Shown here: one piece after another, positions 13,563 through 24,152 of the stretch
How positions within the stretch are numbered: position 1 is the stretch's first letter
Layout: the number at the start of each line of letters is the position of its first letter
Origin: Actinomucor elegans
Taxonomy: Eukaryota; Mucoromycota; Mucoromycetes; Mucorales; Mucoraceae
Length of the DNA stretch: 64,000 bases
Reading direction: 5' to 3'
Assembly (NCBI GenBank): GCA_026027325.1
Contig: JAMSLZ010000005.1
Coordinates: 806,001-870,000, forward strand
Translations under genes and position numbers: made by a program
Notes under the pieces: model-generated
Databases searched by the model: none
What the model was told of the DNA's origin: nothing
Seen by the model: only the letters and a program-made list of their open reading frames with translations

Positions 13563-15139
13563 CGCTCCTTTTACCATTCCTTTATTTATCCATTTCCCCT
13601 CATTGTAATATAATATGTACCCGTCCTCTTATATATATAAAAAATAATACCATCCTAATAGTTGAATGCTTTTAATTCAAAGCAAGAACCTCGTGAATTT
13701 TAATAAATAACAAGTTGTTTTTCAAGTCAGATAATAAACTAAATACACACGCTGTCAACTTGCATACTGTTTATTGTAATTATCACGAATGTGCTTTTTT
13801 GCCTATTGATTTATACTGGTTTTGCTATCATCCTTCCTGTGGCAGGCGCCATTTGCTCATGGTTAAGAGATATAGGGATTGCCAAGGGCATAAAATAGAA
13901 CAAATAGCCTTTCAACAATAAGAAATGCTGCACACTTGAAAAGAAAAGACAAAAGGGCCACTATTATATCTAGTTAATCCTGTGGTAGCCAGGATTGCGC
14001 TCCATCTGACTTCGATACCAAGCTTAAATTTGTTGACTGGGGATATGTTAATTATTATATGACAAAGAGCCAATAATGTATGCTTGAAGCTCTTCAAAAT
14101 AAAACTGTGTTAGAAACTATGACTTTAAAATGTTTTGAATATCATCAAAAGTGATGGGGATGTTTTAACATACTGAAATTTTGGCTTATTTAGAACGCCC
14201 AAACAAAAACTAGATCTGATCTTTGATCCTATCCTTCTTTATAGTAAGTAAATATTCATACTGAAAGACTGCATTAACGAATATTGTGTAGAACTAAATG
14301 ATCTATTGAATGAGGCCAAGGTTATTTGTTATTTTTCTGGCTCATTGAGTTATTCCTAGTAAAAAGCGAATTCCTTAATTTTTTTTAGAAATACTTCTAT
14401 AATTTGAGTATTTTATACACTTTTTGCAAATTTAATTTTGAAGGATATGCATTTCACGGCAAAGTTATAATGCATTTAATTTGTAAATAGTACGGAATAG
14501 ACTGAGATCTCAAAACTAATACGTATGAATAGGAAAGATGTTTAACTATATAGATCAATTTAGCTTTTAAAAACTTAGATAACTTTTTTTTAATTATACT
14601 TTTCCGGTGAGCAACGGCATTCATTTAGATAACTGTATATTAAACTGCTAACACTTGACCCGCTACCATAGAGGGAGTGGTTGTCCAGATGTGGCTACGA
14701 AGAGGTGATTAGCAACCCACATCCAAATATCTACCACAAGGGTAGACCTAATGGCTTCCACAAAAGATGACCAAAAGAAAAAAAAATGTATAAAGTTTTA
14801 ACTCATTTTGATTTAAAGAAATGATGAAAATAAAAAATTCACAGATACCCAGCTTTTACTATGGCTGTCTCTCCACTGTGAACACTGTGTACTGAACGGT
14901 CATTTTTAATACATTTAAATTATTTGTTAAAAAATTACAAACTTAATTGGGCACGAGACGGTGATATCCTTCGAACTCGCCCCTGTTAGTTCAGATAAAG
15001 AATAGTGGCTAAAAATCCCTTTGGATATAAGGGTAAAAACGTATAGCATGTGTGTAAGTTGTTCAAGTAATCTTTAAATTTTGACAATGCATATTAACAA
15101 AAGCCTCAAAGATCACTGATGAGGACTTTGTTACAGGCG
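13563..15139. other. Intergenic, no supported gene
   Basis: AT-rich. Small ORFs at 13715-13921 and 13912-14097 have no recognisable similarity. It separates the Vac7-like gene from a decayed transposon; the transposon's 3' boundary may extend into the right end of this stretch. Confidence 0.5.
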
Positions 15140-16175
15140 ACTCCTTGATATCATAGTTTCTTCTAAAAGCTGTTCTTTATTTACTTCACCCTTAGAAACA
15201 GATCAAAACTGTTCAATGGGATTTAATTCGAGAGAATAGAAGGAAGGGGGGGGGAGAATAAACACAACAATATCCACGACCTCAATATACTTTTGTATAT
15301 TTGTGTGCTGATGGATAGGCGCACTGTCCATCACAAGGTAGTGTTCTTTGAACGCAGGATGAGGATTCATAACTGCCAGAGTTTTTGCAACAAAGTTAAA
15401 ATAGTGACCTGCGATGGTATCACTTTTGGTAATTTCGCTGGCCATTATAGAAGAGCTTCCAGCCGCCTTTCTTTTGTTGGAAAAAGCTTGAGCCCTGGGG
15501 TGTCTTACTTTAACATTAACGACGCCGAATGGGCTTATAGTCCCAAGTATGGTTGTCGCTTTCGCTCTTGTTTTCGGAACAATAATTATAGCTCCCACTC
15601 CCTTTTTTGACCACACTATGGTACGCTTCATATTGATGTGAAAAGTAGCCTCATCTATGAAAATACAATTGCTCATGAAATCCATATCAGTCTCCTGCCA
15701 AAATTCCACTCAGTTGTACCGATCTTCAATCTTCTCAGGGCTATTACTTTCAACTGCACGAAAATGGGCTCGTTTAAGGATAATGTTGCACTTCTCAGTA
15801 ACAAAATTGTAGAGCGCCGTTTTCTTGATCTGAAGATTGGAGAATTGATTCATAAAAGTTTCCGTCATTTTTTCCAAAACCATAAGAAGGTTTTTTAAGC
15901 TTCAATCCTAAAACAGAAGATCTATTAACTGGCCTGCCATTATTCGATTTTTTCTCTTCAAAACTATCGTCACCAGCTCGGTTTGCTTTTTTTTTATCCA
16001 GTTTTTCAGGTGGTTTAAAGTTTAGATAGCTATCGTAGCTCGTAATATCATCCATAGAGCACTCCATTTCGTCTACTTTCATCTTAACAATTGAAACTTT
16101 TGTACCCTCGTCATCCATAAGATTTCCTTTACCATCAAATTCTGTCCATTTTAGATTTAAAAATGGATACTTCAT
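15140..16175 (-). pseudogene. Decayed Tc1/mariner-type transposase
   Basis: Minus-strand remnant of a DDE transposase. The N-terminal part (16175 down to about 15890) reads MDDEGTKVSIVKMKV and NNGRPVNRSSV. Past that point homology continues in another frame (LEKMTETFMNQFSNLQIKKT), so there is at least one frameshift and probably a deletion over the helix-turn-helix. The catalytic part reads FIDEATFHINMKR, VWSKKG, HYLVMDSAPIH and LELNPIEQ, which gives the first Asp, second Asp and final Glu of the DDE triad. Two TGA stops interrupt the frame, one near 15711 before VEFWQETDMDF and one at 15203 after NPIEQF, both where related transposases have Trp. Clear terminal inverted repeats were not found. 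Not functional. Confidence 0.8.
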
Positions 16176-16369
16176 TTATTTATTTTTCCTGTATCATTTT
16201 GTAGTAATATAATTGTATTTTTGTAAATATATTAAATCAACATTATTAACTTATCATATCTCAAGCATGTTGCCTCCATGCTCTATAAAATGAAAATAAA
16301 AAAAACATGGAAAAGTTAGGCCTGAATGATGTCCCTTTTTTTTATAGAAATCTCTATTTCAGTCATCTC

Positions 16370-16620
16370 CGCATTTCTCATTAATCTAGTTTATTATCGC
16401 ATCGGATGGCAATTGCACATCTAGAATGAAACACTGCATTTACTAGAACTATTGTTTAACCTAATAGTTTATACACATGCTATATTTTAGTGATTGGCCG
16501 TAAATTACATGTAATTCATCTAAACTAGATCAAACGATTCATAGGCCAATCTTGTGGAATGTTGCATCTGACTAGTTGTGCATATACAAAATGAGCTACT
16601 GCAGCTAAAAAAAAATATAT
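16370..16620 (+). repeat. Degenerate ~172-bp repeat, two copies
   Basis: Copies near 16395 (TTGCACATCTAGAATGAA then ACTAGAACTATTG) and 16567 (ATGTTGCATCTGACTAGTTG then AAAATGAGCTACTGCA) align with the blocks seen at 45.5-45.7 kb and 29.1 kb, about 170 bp apart. The rest of 16176-17166 is AT-rich with a T19 run near 16690 and no gene. Confidence 0.5.
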
Positions 16621-17166
16621 TTATAACAAATCATGCTGAAAATACTTTATTACTCAGACCAGTGATACATACTGATGATTGACCTCAATTTTTTTTTTTT
16701 TTTTTTTGAAAGAATGTCTTTAAAACAGGTGATATAAACGTCTTAAAGTTTTCACTTGCGGAAGACATGGCTCAGTAAAGTGTGGTAATACACCTCTGTA
16801 TGAAATATCATTTGGATTAATGGTAGAAAATGCCTCCAGAAGAATAATTCGATGGTCAAATTACGTATTTTGACGCATATCAAAGCTCGCATTAACATAC
16901 CTGTAGTAGTATGGTTTTTGATTAGAAACCGAGCTGGATATGAGCTTTTATAATGTTCTTTAGACTTCCATCTCTTATAAAAAAAAGAGAGAGAGAGTAG
17001 TAAGTATCACACCGGCAGACGCTAATTGGCTATAGAATGCATCTAATTTTATATCGAGCGACAAAACGGGTGTATACAATGGCTGTTTTACTAATTATAT
17101 ATTACTTTATTGTTATTATTCATATACAAAAAGGTTTTTTTTTAAAGTATACATCAATTGCTATTA

Positions 17167-17344
17167 TTATGGAGAAGGTCTTCGTTGAGATTCTGTGTGT
17201 TGCTGTTGCTGTTGCTCTTGTAAAGTAGGTTGTATCCTATGTACGTTTTCATTGAAGAAGGGTGTATGTAACGTTGGGGATGAAGGACTATCAGCTTCGA
17301 TATAATCATAAGTAGATTTATAACTTGCTGAACGTTTAGGAATC

Positions 17345-17375
<31 letters not shown>

Positions 17376-18817
17376 GCTGGTTAGTATCGATACTGAGTCG
17401 GTTAGTGTTCTTGTTCTTGATGGAGTGAATGCTATTGTGGTATGAGTTCAAGCTGAGAGACTTTCGGGCATCTTCTCTGAGTTTATCCATGGTTGAATGT
17501 AGATTATCTTGCTCTTCGCTTGGTGGTGATGCTGGCGATGATACATCTTCCATGTTCAATAGCTGATCTAGACTGTCTTCCGGCGCTACTGATATACAAA
17601 CAAGTGGAAAAGCTCCTTTAAGTCCAGTGGTTACGTTGAATCCTAAAGCCCAACCATCGTCGAAATGAAGCGCCAGACAAACGATATCACCTCTGTTTAA
17701 AGCGAGCTCATCTGGCATTTTTGGTTCATAATGATGTATCACTACAAAAAACTCTTCGTTGTTTATACTATCTACTTCTGTTGTTGCTGTTCCTATACTA
17801 AAAGGTGTTGCTGTGGTAGGCAGTAAAGCTGGGGAGAATTCATTTGTAGTTTCCAGTTTATCATTTGAATGGTTATGCGGCACATCACGGAATGAAGAAG
17901 ATTTTGGTAATACGGCTGTTGCAGGTTTTTGTTGTAGTTGAGATACGGAAGTTGTAGTGGCAGTGGATGACCCAGCAGAAGGCATGAATTGATGGAAAGG
18001 ATTGCGTTTCTTTCGACAACAGAGCCAAACAATCAAAACCATGATCATTACTACCACGCCCACACAACCAATGACAATGCCGATAATGGCACCCACTGAT
18101 AAGTAATATCTACAGTAATTAACAGTTTGACAGCACTTGTCTTCATTATTATGTTTACAATAGTTACAAGCGGCGCGTGTGTTTTTACCAAAACCTGTGG
18201 GACAAAAAGGTTAGGTAAAGACTTATTGGGTGCATAATACACATACCACATGAGTAAGGTTCGTTAGCTATACCGGATATGCAATTATCACTGACCGTTC
18301 CATTGAAACCTTCCCAAGAGTTGCATTGTTCTGTAACTGACGCCAGCGTGTTATTACGTTGAATAGAATCTGAACAGACACGTGGATTATCAGTGATCTT
18401 GGTGATACTCTTTACCCACTCGAAACATGTGGACTGGCATAATGGTGGTGGCGTTAACTCGTTATCGAAATTGCAAGGTAAAGAGTAAGAAGGGTTCTGG
18501 ATCATTGCGGCGCATAATCGAGTGATGGAGTATCGAGCGTAGGGAATAGTTGGGTTATAATTTGAGCTTAGGCAGCCCAAAGGGAACAAATAGTCGCTTG
18601 TCGAGTTGACATAGTTTAGCAATCGATTATCAAACTCTTCAATAGTGTAGGTATTCAGCAAGAACGGATATTCATAAGCAAGTCCCGGTAAACCAATGTA
18701 GAATTGTGAGAATGCTGAGCAAGTTTTTGAGTTGGCTAAGGAAACACAACCATTTGTTGCGTCCTGACTGTTCACCACTTTTATAAGTTGAATAAATAAT
18801 AAAGTAATGATGATCAT
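17167..18817 (-). CDS. Receptor-like protein: Cys-rich ectodomain, one TM helix, cytosolic SH3 domain
   Basis: Two exons, 18817-18247 and 18194-17167, join to 532 residues. Residues 1-17 are a signal peptide ending at VNSQ. The ectodomain (to about 225) holds some 20 Cys. The spacing in CAAMIQNPSYSLPC, PPPLCQSTCFEWV and PRVC resembles Frizzled-type CRDs, including the fungal Mid1/FAM155-like set; a second CxxC-rich part reads CNYCKHNNEDKCCQTVNYC. A 22-residue membrane helix (GAIIGIVIGCVGVVVMIMVLIVWL) is followed by CCRKKR. A cytosolic SH3 domain at about 337-390 reads HHYEPKMPDELALNRGDIV, WALGFN, GLKGAFPLVC. The tail has an N9 run and Ser/Pro-rich sites. The topology recalls yeast Fus1/Sho1-like SH3 membrane proteins: a surface sensor or scaffold is inferred, but the ligand is unknown. 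Confidence 0.8.
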
Positions 18818-19464
18818 AGAAAAGTCAATAGACCAAGCATGACACTCTATCAGTTTCAGCTTGAATGATAACGATATAGTATGAAAGGGTAATCTTTGGT
18901 GGTTATAATATAAAAAGATACAAAGGAAAAGAGAAAGACAAAAGAAAAAGAAGAATAAGGTATTACTATTTTATATCTTGCACCTTTCGCTGAGTTGAAA
19001 ATAAGCCACACCCATTACCATGAAAGCTGTTTGCCAAGTGTTTTCCTTTTTAGATGGCTTGCTGGATCAGCTTCTTCTTTTGTATCACTTATAATGAACT
19101 CTATTATCACTCTTGGGGATGAAAATCAGCCAAAAGGCTATGCTGTAAGTCGCCTTGGAGGAGTTTGATCCCATCGCTCTAGTTGGACATGAGCGATAAT
19201 TTGTTTTACTCTGGTACAAAACATCAGCCTTGTGTATGTCAGATTATATACGGCGCATTAAACTGGCTTCCAAAAACTTCTGTTTCTTACCAAGGGGGGG
19301 GGGCAGGTGATATCGAGTGTTAAACGCGTAAATTTGTCAATCTTAAACTGAATGAAGTATAAATATTTGTTTATTAAATAGATATACAGTTGTTTTTTAT
19401 TATTGACGGGTAAGAGTCTGTTTCACCAGAAGATATCTTTCAAGCAAAGGTCAGCTCCGAATTG
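18818..19464. other. Short intergenic region
   Basis: Promoter side of the SH3 receptor-like gene and 3' side of the bZIP gene. The 18900-18960 stretch is purine-rich on the plus strand (pyrimidine-rich leader on the minus strand). A G10 tract lies near 19291. No gene seen. Confidence 0.5.
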
Positions 19465-19918
19465 TCAGAGGGCTGAACTACACTTTCTAATGAAGGATTG
19501 TACCCGCTCACAATCACAGGTATCATGGGCTAATAAAAGCTCGCGTAAGGAGAATACTTCATTTCTAAGGTCGCATACCATTATATTGAGTGATTTATTC
19601 TGCTGAGTCAATAGATCTGCTTGTTCAACCATTTGTTGTTGCTCGTTTTTCTTTCTTTCTCGACAACGCAAGGCTAGAATATGTGAATACAGTTGATCCG
19701 TCATGAAGAGTGGATTGCTTACCAGCAAGTCTATTTCTTTCAAGGCTTCTTTTTCGTTTTGAGTCTTCTGTCATTGTATCAACAATTGTATCAAGGGACG
19801 TTTGATCAGTTAGTAAGTGATTTTGACTAAGAGTAGAGGAGCTGTTACTGCTGAGGCTTTGATTTTCTAATAAAGCTGTTGGTTGTTCGAATACCTGTTG
19901 ATGATATGGGTGATACAT
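19465..19918 (-). CDS. Small bZIP transcription factor (ATF/CREB type)
   Basis: Two exons, 19918-19723 and 19673-19465 (48-nt intron), join to 134 residues. The basic region spans the intron: KRKRSLERNRLA joined to ALRCRERKKN, fitting the N-x7-R signature. It is followed by a leucine zipper read as ADLLTQQNKSLNIMVCDLRNEVFSLRELL. The downstream HDTCDC is typical of fungal Atf1/Atf21 and Aca1-like factors. The N-terminal 60 residues are Ser/Gln-rich with no known activation motif. The protein is far shorter than Atf1 (over 500 residues) and lacks the stress-MAPK docking regions. It may act mainly as a heterodimer partner or antagonist; that is inference. Target genes unknown. Confidence 0.88.
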
Positions 19919-21156
19919 GATCTTTCAAGTATTAAAAAGAGAAATAGAAAAAAAGAACGCACTAAACTGTACTTTATCGAGATTTTACTTGATAACATCA
20001 TAATGATTTTATTTGTTTGCTCTAGAATTATTCCTAATGTTTCTAATTTTTTCCCGGTTTAGCTCAACCTAGAAAATTTGCTCTATATATCAACGGTTTC
20101 TTGTTCTATATTTTCTATCTAGATAGTACCATAGAAAGATGGGCTTTAAATTGAGCATCTACTGTTAGGCTGATATTACTTCCATGCTGATAAACTGTAT
20201 TAGACATCGGAATGCTCTATTAACGTCGATATCAACCATACTGTAGCACATGACGAGAGCAATCTGACAAACCAGAGTGAATTCTTATTCTCTTATGACT
20301 CTCCCCTTTCTAGCAAACATATGACAGGGTCTTATTCACGATAAACTTGTAATTAAAGGGATTCTGTCCAATAAAATGTGTGGGATTTCAGTATCTCCAA
20401 TAGAATACAATAGAAAAACAAGTCTAAAACACGCGATATTAAACATTACATCTTATTAACCAGCAAACTATTTAAACTCTCTAAAGGGAATTAAAAACCA
20501 TTCATTAGAAGCAGCAGCTTATCCTGAGTATATACTTATCAATTGCGATATTAAACTGAGATCGGCCGAGAGGTCGATAAACCTATACAGATCTAGCTTA
20601 CATGCTAAATATATAATTGATTATCACTGCACTTTAATATACTACACATTCATTGCACTTTGTCACATAATGGTTTTAGCGGACACAATAGTTCTTTCTG
20701 CATGTGTACTACTAATCAAACAGATGTGACATTAAATCAAGATCGTCAGACAGCCAATTTATATGCAATTCAGGTACTTTAGCCTTTGGTCAGTAACATA
20801 TAGTACATTCATCTTATTTCAGCTAAAGAATGGTCTCAGTATATGCAGTAGTTCATTACAAATAATGACCATTAATCAAACATGGTATTAAACCGGGATC
20901 AATTCAGAAAAGTAAGAATGGAGAATATCGATGTTTTCAAAAACTCCCCCTCCGCAGGGGTACAATCCATAAGGTTAATTTATATATTTGCTGGAGCTCT
21001 AAATTAGCGCTTTAAAAGCATCATTTATACATAGCAATAGTTGATAATAGCGATTACATTTTGCATTTTCAGTCTTTTTTTTTTTAAAAAAAAAAAAATA
21101 GGGATTATGGCGTCATTTACAATAACAACAAAAAGCTTAAAAGGTCAACTTCTTGT

Positions 21157-21189
<33 letters not shown>

Positions 21190-21400
21190 TCATAGATTAA
21201 AAGCAATATAGAATAAATTCTATATCATTCGATACATAATTACGTCGTGCATATATTTCATTATATCAACGTTGCATATCAGCACATTTTAGATGCTTAA
21301 AGATGGAACGATCTGATAAATTGTCCGTCACCTCCAGTTTATATAATCTGGATGTTAATATGCTCTTTAACATCCAAGAACGCTGATAACCAGGGCCTAG
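19919..21400. other. Intergenic with inverted-orientation repeat copies
   Basis: No gene seen. Contains three minus-oriented copies of the ~172-bp repeat (listed next) and an A30 tract at 21158-21187 preceded by a T/A hairpin-like run at 21075-21100. Confidence 0.5.
20510..20920 (-). repeat. Degenerate ~172-bp repeat, three copies
   Basis: Cores at about 20542 (ATTGCGATATTAAACTGAGATC), 20723 (GATGTGACATTAAATCAAGATC) and 20880 (CATGGTATTAAACCGGGATC) are reverse complements of the GATCTTGGTC...GTCGCATTTGAT unit. Spacing is about 181 and 157 bp, looser than the other arrays. Confidence 0.55.
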
Positions 21401-21419
21401 TTCAACAAAATTTGCTTTT

Positions 21420-23045
21420 TTCTCTCCACTTTGCTGGTGTTGATCCTATGCCCTTCCTACACACACACATACACTTAATTAACGAGTTGCTCAGATAATC
21501 CTTATTTACAAAAAAAAAAATGCCCAATCACTAATCCAGGAAATCATCACCCAATTAGTTCAACATCTGTATTTTGAAGGATACTTGAATACTGTTAAAC
21601 CTTAACTCTTATAGGTTACATTCCTATTCTAGATCTAGCTCAAGTCAGTTTTTATCAATCTAGAGGATCCTTAGGTCAAGTGTTCTACCTTACTTAAGTA
21701 TGTCAAATTTTGCGCCGTCCTTATAGCTACAAATCTGCCCTGACATCCCTGGATATATAATCTACTTGTGACACAGTCAATTGCAGTTTTACCTGACCCT
21801 CACTTAGAGAGACAGCCCTTCTTGCTTTAATAAGATATATTTGACGATATTTACGTTGAAACTCCACTCGTCAATGTTCAACCTTTGCAATTCCAGCCAA
21901 CCATTAGTGTTCTCCAGAGATCCACCCTGCCACATTTCCTCTACTCTTTCTATATAAAAGACCTCCAAAGCTAATTCGTTCCTTCTAGCTTGAAAAGTAT
22001 CGGATTCCCACAAAGCTTGCAAAATGAATGAATTGCTTACTTATGCAGATGATGTAGTACAAATAGCTAAATAACTACAAATGAACAATTTGTTGACCCG
22101 ATGTGGAGAACACAGTCTGACAAGAGGTCACCGCTGGAATCCTAACAAAAGGGCTACCCTTGATAATAGTATCCGTAGTTCTAATTAATCCCTTTATGGT
22201 AATCCTGTATCGAGGTAAGAATATTTCCCTTGCCTAGCTGTGTCTTTCAGCTCAGGTAGTTTTTGAAAGGCACAAAAGTTAATACACACCACTGTCATCT
22301 ATTGGTGTCAATGGTTCTGGTTTTATCCATCAGATTTTACGCAAACATAATTCGCTCATAACTGGAATATGGTTTGTCAATTAACAACCTCTCTGCTCTC
22401 CAGTTCAAAACGTTTGAAGATGCTTAAAACCACTATTTGCTAAAGATCTACAGCGGCCATTCTTGTAGCTTTAATAAAGTAAAGCTTCATTTAGTCAGCA
22501 TACTCCCAATGAAAGATTGCCTACATATTCTGCAAGCCTAATGTCTATATTTACCAAGTGATACGCTCCTTTATCAGTTGCTTCGGCTAATCAAGTACAG
22601 TCGCAACCTCCAATGGTATAAACTATAAACAATGTCCTTCTGGAAAATTCTTTTTGCTCCAGTTGACTAAATGAATACCAGTACCTACTAACAACTCGAT
22701 TGAACCTTCTGAGAAATTAATCTCCAACAGCGGTAGCAAGCAAGAAATTCCCATCTCCTTTCGCAATATCGATTGGCTGTTTTATTGTTGTACTCGATTA
22801 TTTGATTATCTATGACTAGGTCAGAGAAAAGTAGATGTATACTTCACCATTTAGGCTGGCTATTTGGCGGCTCACTTTGTTCTTATCCTCCACACCCACT
22901 TCGCTTTCTCCAAGTGACAAGTCATTAACCGCATGGATATGCGCTATTCCCTATGAACTGGGTCACCTTTTCCGCATTCCCTCTTTCTACCTTATTTTCC
23001 TTGATTTCACACCTCATATACTGGCTTTCTTCCTAAATTCACACA
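21420..23045 (+). mobile_element. Dead non-LTR (LINE) retrotransposon fragment
   Basis: Conceptual translation in shifting plus frames gives pieces of a LINE reverse transcriptase and its C-terminal region. Around 22,030 it reads LLTYADDVVQIAK, the YADD catalytic box, followed by NNLLTRCGEHSL and GHRWNPNK, as in Mucoromycota LINEs. Later pieces include INNLSALQFKTFEDA and KIYSGHSCSF (about 22,370-22,470) and, near 22,815, MTRSEKSRCILHHLGWLFGG. Stops and frameshifts occur throughout, so it is a fossil. The 5' limit is not clear; the region 21.4-21.9 kb gives only weak RT-like pieces. No poly-A tail or target-site duplication could be fixed. Confidence 0.7.
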
Positions 23046-23539
23046 GTTAAACCGCTAGTACGCTGCTGATTTCATTTTTTTTTCCCTTTACTTTTTTGCC
23101 CTTGGTCATAATAAAAGGGATTTTTAAGCTCCATTTTCCTTTTGATCTAGTCTGAACAATATAGTAGGTGCACCTAATTAATGCCATATATTATCAAGGC
23201 TTCTTATTAATATAATAAAGCTTGTACAAAATCCAGTTGCATTTTGAATGGCATAAAGATAACATTGTATTTCATTCGATTCATATTGTTTGCTTTAACC
23301 GGAAGTCGATTTTGAAGAGTATTTTTTTAAGAACGCATTAATAGTATCTGCTTTTTTGATGATTAAAGTACAATCAAAAGCCCATGTATATTCTAAGGTG
23401 TACACAACCTACGCTATGATACTATGCCTCTGAAATTTTATCTAAAGTTTCAATAAATATGGCGGCCTTTGGAAAAGTTTGATTCCAACAATGGACCTTT
23501 GGATTTTTCTTCAAATACATATTCATCTCTCTAAATTTT

Positions 23540-23850
23540 GTAATCAATCTCAATCAAATGTTCCATCTGATTAGTATTCCGTGTTTATAAGGTTGTTTCA
23601 TCTATCAAAATCTTTATTTAAATAAAGTACCAATAATTTCTCATACAGCTGATGATTGGCAGAAATTTACTTGTATTTCATATAAACACTATGTAAGTAT
23701 TACTAAATCTCACGACTGATCTTGGTCAAATGTCGCATTTGATATATCAGTTCATATGGAGAATGAACACTTGGTATGTATCAAATATTTGGTTGAAATA
23801 AAATACGATGGATATAAGACACTTGTTAATAACTAAAAAAGTGAATCATG
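23540..23850 (+). repeat. Degenerate ~172-bp repeat, two copies
   Basis: Copy cores at 23561 (AATCAAATGTTCCATCTGATT) and 23733 (GATCTTGGTCAAATGTCGCA) lie 172 bp apart. The second copy runs on through GGAGAATGAACACTTGGTAT to AAATACGATGGATATAA. The remaining 23051-24152 has no gene apart from the HRI promoter and leader. Confidence 0.65.
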
Positions 23851-24152
23851 CGTGTTTCTTCATCATGCTGTCTCATTTGCAGTGAAATATCAGTCTGTGC
23901 CTGATCCTTGCAGCAAAGGTTAGTCGATTTTTTCGGAACCAGTAACAATTGCAGCTCGGATTGTCCCGACACTTAGTTAAACCTGCGCAAGGGAAGCAAA
24001 AACACCAGTAAAAAACCCGCTTGTGTTTCATTGACTGTCTTTTGAAAAGCAGCACATTTTTTTTTTAGCACTCAAAATACTTCAGGAAGCGGCATTGTTT
24101 TGATCTCTTTCTTTCTTTTCTCTTTAATAAAGTCATATCAAAAACAAGAAGG

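Noticed and set aside
14940..15010. TTCGAACTCGCC resembling a B box
   Set aside because: No cloverleaf can be folded around it on either strand.
15293..15898. Plus-strand ORFs of 86-105 codons
   Set aside because: Antisense shadows of the decayed transposase on the minus strand.
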